Shown: positions 35,030 to 44,630, numbered from the stretch's first letter. The stretch is 64,000 bases of DNA from UBA6168 sp964573725 (GCA_964573725.1 CAZNLJ010000015.1:56352-120351); one strand, 5' to 3'. Notes: generated by a model from the sequence alone, not told the origin. A program made the numbers and translations.

Positions 35030-37081
35030 TTACCGCCGGAGCAGGGCAAGCACCTGCCGGGCGACATGTTCCGCAGTGAACCCGAATTTTTCGTCCAGCA
35101 CCTGATAGGGAGCGGAATAGCCGAAATGGGAAAGCCCCCAGACCTTACCCCTGGGGCCGACGAGCCCCTGCAGGGTGACCGGCAATCCGGCCGTCAGTCC
35201 GAACGTCGGGATATTTCCCGGTAGGACGGACCGCTGATATTTTCCGGATTGTTGCCGGAACAAGCCTTCGGAAGGAGCGGAAACGACCCGGACCTGCACC
35301 TGGTGTTCCGAAGCGAGCAGGGCGGCCCCGGCGACCAGGGTAGCCACTTCGGATCCATTGCCGACGAGGACGGCATCCGGTTTTCCCGGCGGATCCAGGA
35401 CGACATAGGCACCGCGGCCGGCCTGGTCGGCCTGGTGGCGCCGGTCAGGTCCCGGCAGGTCCCGGACGGCTTGCCTGGAAAGGACCAGGCCGGTCGGGCC
35501 GTCCGCCCGTTGTATCGCCATTCGCCAGCAGGCGACCGTTTCGGCACCATCCGCCGGACGGAGCGCCAGCAGGGAAGGTTTGTCGTGGTGATTCCGCAAT
35601 TGTTCGAGCAAGCGGAGCTGGGCCTCCTGCTCCACGGGCTGATGGGTCGGGCCGTCCTCCCCTACCCGGAACGCATCGTGGGTCCAGATGAAAATGACCG
35701 GTTGCTGCATCAGGGCGCAGACCCGGAGGGCCGGTTTCATGTAATCGGAAAAGGCGAAGAAGGTCGCACAAGCCGGGATGACACCCCCGTGCAGGGCCAT
35801 CCCGGTGGCCAGTGCCGCCATGGTGAGCTCCGACACCCCTGCCTGCAGGAAAGCCCCCTGGAAGTCGTGCCGTCGGAAGGCCTTGGTCTTCTTGAGGAAG
35901 TTTTCGGTCTTGTCGCTATTGGCCAGGTCAGCCGATGCGACGATCATATTGCCGACCTGGTCCGCCAGGGCCGCGAGGACGGCGCCGGAAGCGTTCCGGG
36001 TGGCATCGTTGGGTTTCAGCGGGACGGCCTCCCAGTCGATGGTCGGCAGTTCGCGCCGCAGGTAACGGCGGTAAGTATCCGAAGGCCCTTTGTTTTCTCG
36101 GGCCCACTTCCGGAAGATGTTTTTGCGCTTGGTCGCCTCCTTGCGCTTCCTTGCCAGGATGGACTCGTAGTGTTCGGCGACATCCGGGAAGATCCGGAAC
36201 GGGTCGTCGGGATTCCCACCCAATCCGCGGACGGTTTCCGCAAAGGAAGCCCCTGCACCGGAAAGCGGCTGTCCATGCAGCTCCACCTCCCCTTCGAATA
36301 GGCTGCCGTCCGCCTTTCGGACCCCTTTGCCCATCAAGGTCCGGCCGATGATCAGGGAGGGCCGGTCGGTTTCCGCCAGGGCGGCCCGGATAGCCGCTTC
36401 GATGGCCTGGTGGTCGTTCCCGGGTATGGTCTGCACATGCCAGTCCCAGGCGCGGTACTTCATGGCCGTATCCTCGCTGGTGACTTCCCCGACCTCGGTG
36501 GATAGCTGAATGTCGTTGGCATCGTAAAACATGATGAGGTTGCCCAACCCGAGATGGCCGGCGATCCGGCCGGCAGCCTGGGAAATCTCCTCCTGGATAC
36601 CGCCGTCCGAAATATAGACATAGGTTTGGTGCGCCACCACCTCGCCGAAACGCGCCGCCAGGAAGCGTTCCGCAATGGCCGCGCCGATGCCGAACGCATG
36701 CCCCAAGCCGAGCGGACCGGATGTGTTCTCGATTCCACGGGCGGGATCGAGTTCCGGATGGCCGGGCGTCACGCTGCCCCACTGCCGGAATTGCCGGATG
36801 TCATCCAAGGAATACTTGCCCAGCAGGCATTGCTGCGCATACAACATAGCGGACATATGGCCGGCATCCAGGAAGAAGCGGTCCCGCAGGGACCAGGTCA
36901 TGTCGTCCGGATCGAACCGGAGGAACCGGGAGAACAGGACATGCATGAAATCCGCGCCGCCCATCGGACCACCGGGGTGGCCGGAACGCGCTTGCTCCAC
37001 CATGGCTGCCGAAAGTATCCGGATGTTGTCTGCGGAACGGAGGGAGCGGTCGCTGGATGAATCGTCTGTGTGTGGGTGCAT
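35030..37081 (-). CDS. tkt: Transketolase
   Basis: A thiamine-diphosphate enzyme of 683 residues, full length, that moves two-carbon units between sugar phosphates in the pentose phosphate pathway. Marks: ARSGHPGGPMG at the N-terminus, the ThDP/metal-binding ISDGGIQEE region with the following NDIQLS, the pyrimidine-domain IFIWTHDAFRVGEDGPTHQP, and a C-terminal transketolase domain. The start is the ATG giving MHPHTDDSS, 56 bp after the upstream Gfo/Idh stop. It closes a minus-strand pair with that gene. Xylose isomerase lies 3.6 kb further along on the same strand, so xylose entry into the pentose phosphate pathway is a plausible setting. Confidence 0.95.
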   Translation of the reverse strand: MHPHTDDSSSDRSLRSADNIRILSAAMVEQARSGHPGGPMGGADFMHVLFSRFLRFDPDDMTWSLRDRFFLDAGHMSAMLYAQQCLLGKYSLDDIRQFRQWGSVTPGHPELDPARGIENTSGPLGLGHAFGIGAAIAERFLAARFGEVVAHQTYVYISDGGIQEEISQAAGRIAGHLGLGNLIMFYDANDIQLSTEVGEVTSEDTAMKYRAWDWHVQTIPGNDHQAIEAAIRAALAETDRPSLIIGRTLMGKGVRKADGSLFEGEVELHGQPLSGAGASFAETVRGLGGNPDDPFRIFPDVAEHYESILARKRKEATKRKNIFRKWARENKGPSDTYRRYLRRELPTIDWEAVPLKPNDATRNASGAVLAALADQVGNMIVASADLANSDKTENFLKKTKAFRRHDFQGAFLQAGVSELTMAALATGMALHGGVIPACATFFAFSDYMKPALRVCALMQQPVIFIWTHDAFRVGEDGPTHQPVEQEAQLRLLEQLRNHHDKPSLLALRPADGAETVACWRMAIQRADGPTGLVLSRQAVRDLPGPDRRHQADQAGRGAYVVLDPPGKPDAVLVGNGSEVATLVAGAALLASEHQVQVRVVSAPSEGLFRQQSGKYQRSVLPGNIPTFGLTAGLPVTLQGLVGPRGKVWGLSHFGYSAPYQVLDEKFGFTAEHVARQVLALLRR

Positions 37082-37137
37082 GGTATTTTTATCTTTTGAA
37101 TTGGCTCCGGCGGGAAAGGGCCGCCGCGGATGGCTGC

Positions 37138-38433
37138 TCATTTTGCTTCGGGATATTTCCAGGGGCCCCGGTAGTCACGGCGCAACATGTCATCGGCAGC
37201 CGGGTCGTCCAAGACCCGGTCGTGGACGGCATCCCACGTAATGCTGCGGCCCAGGCGGGTGGACAGCATCCCGAGCAGGGCCATGTTGGTTGCCTGCCGC
37301 CCTTGCTCGATACCGGCGAAAGGGCTGGCACCGGTCTTGATCGCGGTCATGAAATCCTGCCAGACCAGCCGGATGTTTTGGGAATCCGGCTCGTCCAACG
37401 CAGGCGCCTGGCGGATGATTTCCTGCTTGCTGTCGTGCGGATGGAATGTCCAGCCTTGCTGCCAGCCCATGTGGAAAGTGCCCAGGGAGCCGTAAAAGTG
37501 GACCCCCACGTTCTCCCCCGGTTGTTGGGGCCGCCTGTTGAACAGCGAATGTTCCCAGGTGCAGGTGAACGATTCGAACGCGTAGGTGACGACCTGGCTG
37601 GCGGGCATGTCGCCGGCGGACGACTCCGGATGATAGCGGGCGGTACCGAAGATGGTACGGGGCGCTTTTTCCTCGGTCCACCAGAGGATCTGGTCGAACC
37701 AGTGCGGAGCCCAGTCCCCCAGCTGCCCATTGGCGAAACAACCGTATTGGCGCCAGCGGCGCGGATGGATGGCCGATCTGTAGGCGACCTTTTCGGCCGG
37801 TCCGCAGTAGAAATCCCAATCCAGCCCGGCCGGGACTTCTTCCTCGGCCAGCGGTTCCGGGCGACTGCCGCTGTAATGGACAAATGCCTTGACCTCGCGG
37901 ATCTCACCGGCTTTTCCGGCCCGCAGGAATTCCATACCGCTTACGTTGTGCGGAGAATAGCGGCGATGAAAGTCTACGATACAGACCTTGCCGGTATCGA
38001 CCACGGCCTGTTGGATGGCCGTTCCTTCCTTGACGGTATGGCCGATCGGCTTTTCCAGGAACAGGTGCGCCCCGCTGCGTAGGGCGGCTATGGCGACCAG
38101 TGCATGCCAGTGGTCCGGCGTCGCATTGATGACGATATCCGGCCGCTCCCGGTCCAGGCAATCCCGAAAATCCTTGTATCGGCGGGGCCGGTCGGTACAG
38201 AGTTTGCCGACCTCTGCGGCCGCCCGGTCCAGTTGCCGCTCGTCCACGTCGCACAAGGCGACGACATCCACCTCACCGGAACGGATGGCTTCCCGCAGGA
38301 TGTTCACGCCCCACCAGCCGCTGCCGACCAGGGCCAGGCTGTACCGGAAGTGGCGCCGCCGCACCCAGGGACCGGGGATTCCGATGGACAAGCCCGCCAA
38401 TGAGGATGCCTGGATGAATTGCCGTCGCCGCAT
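37138..38433 (-). CDS. Gfo/Idh/MocA-family oxidoreductase with Tat-like signal
   Basis: A 431-residue NAD(P)-dependent sugar or sugar-derivative oxidoreductase. The N-terminus MRRRQFIQASSLAGLSIG looks like a twin-arginine signal, so the folded enzyme is probably exported with its cofactor. It is followed by the Rossmann strand ALVGSGWWGVN and the family motif LFLEKPIGHT, then the C-terminal substrate domain (CTWEHSLFNRRPQQPG). The ATG giving MRRRQF is used because it puts the Tat motif at the very N-terminus. It diverges from the DUF1080 gene (about 200 bp), a combination common in Bacteroidota carbohydrate loci. Confidence 0.85.
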   Translation of the reverse strand: MRRRQFIQASSLAGLSIGIPGPWVRRRHFRYSLALVGSGWWGVNILREAIRSGEVDVVALCDVDERQLDRAAAEVGKLCTDRPRRYKDFRDCLDRERPDIVINATPDHWHALVAIAALRSGAHLFLEKPIGHTVKEGTAIQQAVVDTGKVCIVDFHRRYSPHNVSGMEFLRAGKAGEIREVKAFVHYSGSRPEPLAEEEVPAGLDWDFYCGPAEKVAYRSAIHPRRWRQYGCFANGQLGDWAPHWFDQILWWTEEKAPRTIFGTARYHPESSAGDMPASQVVTYAFESFTCTWEHSLFNRRPQQPGENVGVHFYGSLGTFHMGWQQGWTFHPHDSKQEIIRQAPALDEPDSQNIRLVWQDFMTAIKTGASPFAGIEQGRQATNMALLGMLSTRLGRSITWDAVHDRVLDDPAADDMLRRDYRGPWKYPEAK

Positions 38434-38630
38434 GATTCCTTTTTGCGGGCAAGCTACTAAATTTTGCACTTTCCGGTGTCGGATTCCCCTCCGCTTTTTA
38501 CTTTTGACGGACACAGGGGGCCTGTTTCCGGGGCCGGATTCCGGTACCGAAGCCATACCGCTGCCCGCCCGGTATCCCCGGAAAAGATACCGGGCTTCCG
38601 CGCAACCACTTGTCATCAAATTCGGAATAT

Positions 38631-39266
38631 ATGAAATCATTTATCTTTTCTCTCCTGGTGTTGGCCGGTTCCGGCACCGCCCGGGCCGGCTCGGCCGGTT
38701 TTCCGCCGGCAACAGCCGGTGACACGGCCGTTATCGAACTATTCAACGGCAAGGACCTTCGGGGCTGGATCAACCACGGGAAGGAGTTGTGGTATGTCGA
38801 AAACGGCGAACTGGTCTGCGAAAGCGGCCCCTACAAGGAGTACGGATACCTGGGCACGGTGGATACCTACCAGGATTTCGAGTTGACGCTGGAATTCAAA
38901 CAGGAAGCCAATGGCAACAGCGGGGTCTTCGTCCGGTCCTCGATCGACGGGGTCCGTATTGCAGGATGGCAGGCGGAGGTAGCGCCCAAGGGTTCGCATA
39001 CGGGCGGCATCTACGAAAGCTACGGCCGGGGCTGGCTGATCAGGCCGGAGGCGGAAAAAGAGGAAGCCCTGAAGGAGAACGACTGGAACCACATGCGGAT
39101 CCGATGCGTCGGGGACGAGGTCACCACCTGGCTCAACGGGGTGCAGATGATCCACCTGAAGGATGCCAAGATCGGGGAAGCCGGGCCCGGCATGATTGCC
39201 TTGCAGATTCATGACGGCGGCGGAATCAAGGTCCGCTGGCGCAACCTGCGCCTGCAGCGTTTCTGA
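38631..39266 (+). CDS. DUF1080 (3-keto-disaccharide hydrolase-type) secreted protein
   Basis: A 211-residue exported protein (signal to about residue 19) with the DUF1080 concanavalin-like beta-sandwich: LFNGKDLRGW near residue 37, the ELTLEFKQEANGNSGVFVRS stretch near 84-103, GGIYESYGRGW, and the closing LQIHDGGGIKVRWRNLRL. Members of DUF1080 include 3-keto-glycoside hydrolases that work with Gfo/Idh dehydrogenases. The divergent Tat-exported Gfo/Idh next to it fits that partnership, which is inferred here. Confidence 0.85.
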   Translation: MKSFIFSLLVLAGSGTARAGSAGFPPATAGDTAVIELFNGKDLRGWINHGKELWYVENGELVCESGPYKEYGYLGTVDTYQDFELTLEFKQEANGNSGVFVRSSIDGVRIAGWQAEVAPKGSHTGGIYESYGRGWLIRPEAEKEEALKENDWNHMRIRCVGDEVTTWLNGVQMIHLKDAKIGEAGPGMIALQIHDGGGIKVRWRNLRLQRF

Positions 39267-39314
39267 TCCGGGTCCGTACGCAGCAGGGGGCTGCCGCGGA
39301 AGCGGAGAATCCGC

Positions 39315-40652
39315 TCAGGAAAGCCAGGTGGCCAACAAGAACAACAGGAAGGCCGCCACGAGGCCGGTCATGCCGGTTCCCAGGGCTATCAGGCGGTAGC
39401 CTTGGGAAACGGTCATGCCGCTCATTTGGCTGACGACCCAGAAAAAGCTGTCGTTGGCATGGGAGACCACCAGCGAGCCGGCTCCGATGGCCAATACGGC
39501 GAGCGCCCGTCCGGTTTCCGTATCCAGGCCGAGGACGGTCAATACCGGTGCCAACATGGATGCGGTGGTAACGATGGCGACGGTCGAGGAACCTTGGGCG
39601 GTCTTGAGCGCCGCCGCCACCAGGAAGGGCACCCAGATACCCAGCGAGCGGATTTCCCCAAGCAAGTCCGCCAGTACCGTCGCCAGACCGGACGACTGCA
39701 GTACCTTGCCGAAGATACCGCCGGCACCGGTCACCAACAGGACCAGGGCCGCCTCCCGAAACGCCAGTCCCGCCCATCCGTCGGCAGCGAGCATCTCCGC
39801 CGACCGACGCCGCGGCAGCCACATGGCGGCTGCCAATCCGACCAATAAGGCCACCAGCGGGGTTCCGAGGAACTGCAGCGACCGGAACATCCGGCCCGAC
39901 GGCGGCAATCCGAGATAGGGGGAAGCCGATTTGAGCAGGATGAGCAGGATCGGAAGCAAGATCGGCAGGAAACTGGCAAAAGCCGAAGGTGCGGCCACCG
40001 GGGAATCCGCGGCAAACGTCGGCGCCGGCGCTGCCACGCCGGCCGGCACCATGCCAACGGTCCACCGACGGGTGACCAGGTAGGCCGGTATCCAGGCCAG
40101 CAGGCTCACCGGAATGCCGTACAATAGTATCATCCCGAGGTCGGCCCCCAGCATGCCGGCCGCCGCCACCGGCCCCGGTGTCGGCGGCACCATCGTATGG
40201 GAAGCCATCAAGCCCAGGGCGAGGGCCGTGGTCAGCATGCAGACCGACTGACCGGTCCTGGCCGCCAGGGCCCTGTTCAAGGGGTGCAGCAGGAGGAATC
40301 CGCTGTCCGCAAACACCGGAATGGAAACCAACCAACCGGTCAGTCCCATGCCGAAACCGGCCCGGCCCGCCCCCATCCGCCGCAGGACTGCGTCCGCCAT
40401 CACCCGTGCCGCCCCCGTCTTTTCCAAAAAGGTACCGACCAGGACACCGATGAGGATCAACAGGCCTACCTGTCCGACCGTTGCGCCGAATCCCTCGTTG
40501 ACCGCCGCCAACAACGCCTGCCCCTCCATACCGGCGGCCAACCCGTAGGCCAGGCCGGCCGCCAGCAGGGCCAGGAACGGATGCAGCCGCCAACGGGTCG
40601 TCGAGACGACCACGAACACGATGGCCAGGAACAACAGGATTAACAGGTACAT
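39315..40652 (-). CDS. gntP: Gluconate:H+ symporter family permease (GntP)
   Basis: A 445-residue inner-membrane permease with about 12 helices. GntP-family marks are GVLVGTFLEKTGAARVMAD (about 68-86), LVSIPVFADSGFLLLHPLN, SHTMVPPTPGPVAAAGMLGADLG and the C-terminal AQGSSTVAIVTTASM. It should import gluconate or a related sugar acid with protons. It is transcribed together with xylose isomerase (24 bp gap), suggesting that its true substrate belongs to the same sugar route. Confidence 0.9.
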   Translation of the reverse strand: MYLLILLFLAIVFVVVSTTRWRLHPFLALLAAGLAYGLAAGMEGQALLAAVNEGFGATVGQVGLLILIGVLVGTFLEKTGAARVMADAVLRRMGAGRAGFGMGLTGWLVSIPVFADSGFLLLHPLNRALAARTGQSVCMLTTALALGLMASHTMVPPTPGPVAAAGMLGADLGMILLYGIPVSLLAWIPAYLVTRRWTVGMVPAGVAAPAPTFAADSPVAAPSAFASFLPILLPILLILLKSASPYLGLPPSGRMFRSLQFLGTPLVALLVGLAAAMWLPRRRSAEMLAADGWAGLAFREAALVLLVTGAGGIFGKVLQSSGLATVLADLLGEIRSLGIWVPFLVAAALKTAQGSSTVAIVTTASMLAPVLTVLGLDTETGRALAVLAIGAGSLVVSHANDSFFWVVSQMSGMTVSQGYRLIALGTGMTGLVAAFLLFLLATWLS

Positions 40653-40676
40653 AGGCGATGGATGGACCGGCAGCCC

Positions 40677-42035
40677 CTAACGGGCCGTGTACTTGTTGAC
40701 CATGGATTCGAACAGTTCTTGCCGGCCGCTGGTCTGCAGCGGTTCCCCCTGCTTTTCCGCCCAACGGGCAAGGTCCTTGAGTGAGAGCTTCCCTTTTTCG
40801 AAATCCTTCCCCTTTCCATGGTCGAAGGAGGCATACCTCGCTTCCCGCATGGACCGATAGGCGGATTCCTCCAACAGGGCGTCCGCCGCCAACAAGGCCC
40901 GCGCGAAGGTGTCCATCCCACCGATATGGGCGATGAACAGGTCCGCCGGATCGGTCGAGTTCCGCCGGGTCTTCGCATCGAAATTGATGCCGCCGCCCTG
41001 GAAACCGCCGGCTTCCAGGATGACCAGCATGGCTTCCGTCAATTCCGATACATTGTTCGGAAATTGGTCGGTGTCCCAGCCGTTCTGATAATCGCCCCGG
41101 TTGGCATCGATGGACCCCAATACCCCGGCATCGGCGGCCACCTGCAGTTCGTGCGGAAAAGTATGGTGCGCCAGGGTGGCGTGGTTGACTTCGATATTCA
41201 GCTTGAAATCGTCCAACAGGTCGTACGTGCGCAGGAAATTGAGACAGGTGGCCGCGTCGTAGTCGTATTGGTGTTTCGTCGGCTCACAAGGCTTCGGTTC
41301 GATGAAGAAGGTTCCCTTGAAGCCCTGCTTCCGGGCGTAATCCCTGGCCAGCTGCAGGAACATGCCCAAGTGGTCGAGTTCCCGCTTCATCTGGGTGTTC
41401 AGCAAGGACATGTATCCCTCGCGTCCTCCCCAGAAGACGTAATTGTGTCCGCCCAGGCGGATGGTGGCGTCGATCGCCTGCCGGACCTGGGCGGCGGCAT
41501 AGGCCACCACCGCAAAGTCGGGATTCGTCGCCGCCCCGTTCATGTAACGCGGATGGGAAAACAGGTTGGCCGTACCCCAAAGGACTTCTATCCCGCTGGC
41601 CTTCTGCTTTTCCAGGGCGTAACCGGTGATGAGGTCGAGCCGACGCTCACTCTCCGCCAAGGTGTCCCCCTCGTCGACCAGGTCGAAATCGTGGAAACAA
41701 TAAAACGGGATGCCGATCTTGCCGATGAACTCGAAAGCCGCATCCATCTTGTCGCGGGCCCGGTCGATCGGGTCCGCCGCCGTCAGCCAGGGATACCGCT
41801 TGGTGCCCGGCCCGAACGGGTCGCCCCCCGTGTTGCAGAAGCTGTGCCAGTAGGCGACGGCAAATCGGAAATGGGCTTTCATCGGCTTTCCCCGAACCAT
41901 CCGATCTTCCTCGTACCACTTGAAAGCCAAAGGATTGTCGGAGCCGGGCCCTTCGTATTGAATCTTGCCGATCCCGGGGAAGTATTCCACCAAGCCGGTG
42001 ATTACCGATGTTTTCGAATGGTTTGTTTTTTTCAT
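40677..42035 (-). CDS. xylA: Xylose isomerase
   Basis: A TIM-barrel, divalent-metal isomerase of 452 residues (class II length) interconverting D-xylose and D-xylulose. AYWHSFCNTGGDPFG is at 61-75, the catalytic histidine in FYCFHDFDL (His115), FFIEPKPCEPTKHQYD holds the metal-ligand glutamate, and NIEVNHATLAHHTFPHE and GSIDANRGD carry further ligands. I start at the ATG giving MKKTNHSKTS; a much longer in-frame extension upstream is Arg/Pro-rich and not conserved in the family. GntP follows in the same operon. No xylulokinase is in the window, unless the distant PfkB kinase takes part. Confidence 0.95.
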   Translation of the reverse strand: MKKTNHSKTSVITGLVEYFPGIGKIQYEGPGSDNPLAFKWYEEDRMVRGKPMKAHFRFAVAYWHSFCNTGGDPFGPGTKRYPWLTAADPIDRARDKMDAAFEFIGKIGIPFYCFHDFDLVDEGDTLAESERRLDLITGYALEKQKASGIEVLWGTANLFSHPRYMNGAATNPDFAVVAYAAAQVRQAIDATIRLGGHNYVFWGGREGYMSLLNTQMKRELDHLGMFLQLARDYARKQGFKGTFFIEPKPCEPTKHQYDYDAATCLNFLRTYDLLDDFKLNIEVNHATLAHHTFPHELQVAADAGVLGSIDANRGDYQNGWDTDQFPNNVSELTEAMLVILEAGGFQGGGINFDAKTRRNSTDPADLFIAHIGGMDTFARALLAADALLEESAYRSMREARYASFDHGKGKDFEKGKLSLKDLARWAEKQGEPLQTSGRQELFESMVNKYTAR

Positions 42036-42284
42036 AGGAACAGATTGATCTTTATTGGTATCGAATTCAGCTGGGAACGGAACCGGTTTCCTGATTCCGG
42101 CAGACTCGCAACAGCTGTTGGTCTTGCGGCAAACCCGGTACCGCACCGCCGGCGATGGGGACCAGTTTATGCTTCCCGTCCTCGCCTGCCTGTCGGGTGT
42201 CTTTCGGGCGAGCGGCTTCCGCTCCGGACGCAATGTACCACTTTTCCGGAACGGCACACCTACAGGGTGGACTTACGGACCTGC

Positions 42285-43790
42285 TCACATCCAGGCCCGG
42301 TTGTCCGACTCGATTCGGAACAACAACCGGTCCGCCAAATCCTGCGCCAGGTCCTGCGCCAGATACGGCAGGGTCAAGGGACCGGCGGCCGTGACCAAGG
42401 TAAGATGGCAATAACCGGCGCGCCGGAGCCATCTGCTGCCATGAAGCCGGACAACCTGGACCTTGTAATCCTTGAGGAGCACCGTGCGACGGTTCACCAC
42501 CCCCCAGGCAATCCGAAGACCGTCCGGATGGACTTCCCAGTTCCAGGTACGGTGGTAGCGTACCGCCCACCAAACCGACAGGGGCAGCCAAACGGCTGCA
42601 CCGACCAGGTAAAGGGTCGGAAAATTCAGGGAGGCCGGCCACCAAAGCACGAACAAGGGAAAGATACCCCGAAGAAGCACCTGCCGCAGGATGATGCGGC
42701 GATCCACCCCGTGGACGGTACCGGCAGCGGCATCCCAAACCGGCCAATAAGCCCGGACAATCCGTTGTTGGCCCTCCACATGACAACCCGGCAGGCTGAC
42801 ACTGCCGCGGCCGCCCCGTTCCCGGCGAGGGACCGCTTGGGGCAAGTGCACGGCGGCCAACCCGAAGTGCCGGAGCAAGGGCGTGCTCCGGATATCGACC
42901 CATTGGATTTTTTCCAGCTCCACCGACTTGACCGTCCGGGCGAACCAACCCGCCTCCATCCGGATATGGCGTCGGTCGAGCCGCACCGTCAGTCCGTGAT
43001 ACACCATGAAAGTCCGCAACAAGGTGGCCAGCATGGCCACCCCCAACAACAGGGGAAGCAGGACCAGCAAGAGGAAGCCTCCTTGTGAAAACACCGCGGT
43101 CGGCAACAGGCCCTGCCATTGCGCCACTGTCTCCTTACCCACCGCTTCCATCAGGTCGTTCGCAAAACTTGCCAGGAAGACAAGTACGACGCCGGCTGTG
43201 CGCAGGTGGTTCCGGCTCATTCCCACCTTGACCAAATCGGTTTCCGACAAGCGGTAGAGGAAGTCCATCCCCTCACCGCTTGCCTCCTCGGGAGGGCTTG
43301 GCCCGGCCGCCGCCACGGCAGGAGCCGACCGTTGTTGCCCGACGTACCGCTGCAAGGCATGGGCCTGGTCGGGCGGAAGTGCCTCCAGCCGGAATTCCTG
43401 TCCCAAGGACCCGGCCGTATCGATGTCGACGGCCATTACCCCGAACAACCGATGGACCACCGACTGCTGCAGGGAGACCGATTGGATCCGCTCCATCGGT
43501 ACCAGGGTCCTGCGGCGACGCAGCCAGCCCGTCTCCAGGATGAGCGCCTGGTCCCGGATATGGAAACGCTTGGTCAGGTACCGTACCAGGGCGTTGCCGA
43601 CGCTGAGCATCAAAAAAACCGACACCACATCGTCCCACATCCCCTCCCGCCCACCGGATGGCCGCAGGAACAGCAACAACAGCACCGCCCAAAACTGCCG
43701 AATCATCAATTTGAACGCCGTTCCCATCAGCAGCACCAAGGCTGCCGGGGATTGCCGGACCGGATTCGGGAATGGATTCGGTTCAGTCAT
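42285..43790 (-). CDS. Bacterial-PH-domain membrane protein (YdbT-like)
   Basis: A 501-residue membrane protein with several bPH_2 domains alternating with membrane-helix pairs. The first PH domain includes LILETGWLRRRRTLVPMERIQSVSLQQS near 88-115. Another contains LTVRLDRRHIRMEAGWFARTVKSVEL, and a third is near the C-terminus (WNWEVHPDGLRIAWG... LLKDYKVQVVRL). It overlaps the end of the upstream small PH-domain gene by 8 bp (43783-43790), the standard YdbS-YdbT arrangement. In Bacillus these proteins affect resistance to membrane-active agents; here the role is unknown. Confidence 0.82.
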   Translation of the reverse strand: MTEPNPFPNPVRQSPAALVLLMGTAFKLMIRQFWAVLLLLFLRPSGGREGMWDDVVSVFLMLSVGNALVRYLTKRFHIRDQALILETGWLRRRRTLVPMERIQSVSLQQSVVHRLFGVMAVDIDTAGSLGQEFRLEALPPDQAHALQRYVGQQRSAPAVAAAGPSPPEEASGEGMDFLYRLSETDLVKVGMSRNHLRTAGVVLVFLASFANDLMEAVGKETVAQWQGLLPTAVFSQGGFLLLVLLPLLLGVAMLATLLRTFMVYHGLTVRLDRRHIRMEAGWFARTVKSVELEKIQWVDIRSTPLLRHFGLAAVHLPQAVPRRERGGRGSVSLPGCHVEGQQRIVRAYWPVWDAAAGTVHGVDRRIILRQVLLRGIFPLFVLWWPASLNFPTLYLVGAAVWLPLSVWWAVRYHRTWNWEVHPDGLRIAWGVVNRRTVLLKDYKVQVVRLHGSRWLRRAGYCHLTLVTAAGPLTLPYLAQDLAQDLADRLLFRIESDNRAWM

Positions 43791-44352
43791 GGGCGGCAGG
43801 TTGGACACCTTCCGGACCGATGGACCCGCCGGGTGCCGGCATGGTGCCGGTGCGGACGGCGATGTATTCCTTGATGCGCAGGGCATCCGTGTACGGAAGC
43901 CCTACCACTTGCAGGTCCCCCCCGTTGCCCCCGGCGGTATAGATCCGCAGCGTGGCCAAGCCCGCCCATCGTTCCAACGGCCCCCGGGAGATCTCACTGT
44001 GCTGGATCCGCAGGTAAGGAACGATCGTCCTGCTGGTGAACAAGACCCCCTCCCGGTACAGGATATCATGTTCCCGCAAGGCATAACCGGCATTTTCCCA
44101 TTTCTTCCAGGCTATCCAAAGGGAGAAGAAAAACGCGGCCGCCCAACCCGACAACAGGAAAGGCCACCAGGACGCCACCCCTGAGCCGTCATCGGCCGAC
44201 AGGATGCCCCAAGCCACCGGCAGCGACAATAGGTACCATCCGGCGGTGGAGCTCAGCTCCACCCGGCGCCAAACCGGGGACAGCGGCTGGAAGTCCACGG
44301 AAGAGACCTTGGGCAGGTCCGACGGCCGTACTGCTTCGTTTCGGAATTCCAT
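43783..44352 (-). CDS. Bacterial-PH-domain membrane protein (YdbS-like)
   Basis: A 189-residue protein with two membrane helices (about 37-80) followed by one bPH_2 domain. That domain includes ALREHDILYREGVLFTSRTIVPYLRIQHSEISRGPLERWAGLATL, the typical YdbS core. It is translationally coupled to the longer YdbT-like gene through an 8-bp overlap. The two probably form a membrane complex. Confidence 0.82.
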   Translation of the reverse strand: MEFRNEAVRPSDLPKVSSVDFQPLSPVWRRVELSSTAGWYLLSLPVAWGILSADDGSGVASWWPFLLSGWAAAFFFSLWIAWKKWENAGYALREHDILYREGVLFTSRTIVPYLRIQHSEISRGPLERWAGLATLRIYTAGGNGGDLQVVGLPYTDALRIKEYIAVRTGTMPAPGGSIGPEGVQPAAHD

Positions 44353-44471
44353 ACGTTCATTTTAGCGGGCTTACCCGCCAGGAATGGTCGGGCCCGTGAC
44401 GCTCCCGGAGGAACATTGTCAAAAATATTACAAAAGGTGTGAACAGGCGATAAAAAAAACGGGAGGTACGC

Positions 44472-44503
44472 TTGACTTTTTCAGGGGAAAGTCATTTTCT
44501 TTG
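44472..44503 (+). promoter_or_regulatory. Probable trp promoter
   Basis: TTG (44472-44474, within TTGAC), 21 bases, then TTTCTTTG (44496-44503), one base off TAnnTTTG. Transcription would begin near 44511, 14 bases before the leader-peptide ATG. This supports the short 21-residue leader over a longer in-frame extension that starts upstream of the promoter. Confidence 0.5.
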
Positions 44504-44524
44504 CCAATAATAAAACAGAAGGTC

Positions 44525-44590
44525 ATGGAAGCGTATACGGCTCAACAGACAAACAATTGGTGGTGGCAATTCCGGACATCAAACCCGTGA
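44525..44590 (+). CDS. trpL: trp operon leader peptide
   Basis: A 21-codon frame (MEAYTAQQTNNWWWQFRTSNP) with three consecutive UGG codons at positions 12-14, followed 40 bases after its stop by an intrinsic terminator and 161 bases later by trpE. In classical attenuation, a ribosome stalled at Trp codons when charged tRNA-Trp is scarce prevents the terminator from forming. The position, the WWW run in a 21-residue peptide and the terminator together make this call strong. A GAAGG just upstream of the ATG may help initiation. Confidence 0.88.
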   Translation: MEAYTAQQTNNWWWQFRTSNP

Positions 44591-44616
44591 TGAGTCGCTC
44601 GCCTGTCGTATACACC
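44531..44616 (+). promoter_or_regulatory. Leader hairpin of the trp attenuator (candidate 1:2 stem)
   Basis: GCGTATACGGC (44531-44541, early leader-peptide codons) can pair with the complementary stretch in GTCGTATACACC (44605-44616, after the leader stop), giving about ten pairs with one mismatch. The stem encloses the Trp codons. A ribosome waiting at them would cover the left arm. I could not pick out by eye a convincing antiterminator that competes with the terminator stem. Confidence 0.4.
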
Positions 44617-44630
44617 TGAAAATCGACCGC

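Noticed and set aside
44384..44590. 68-codon gene upstream of trpE
   Set aside because: Its first 47 codons lie before the likely promoter; only the last 21 codons, the Trp-rich leader peptide, make sense.
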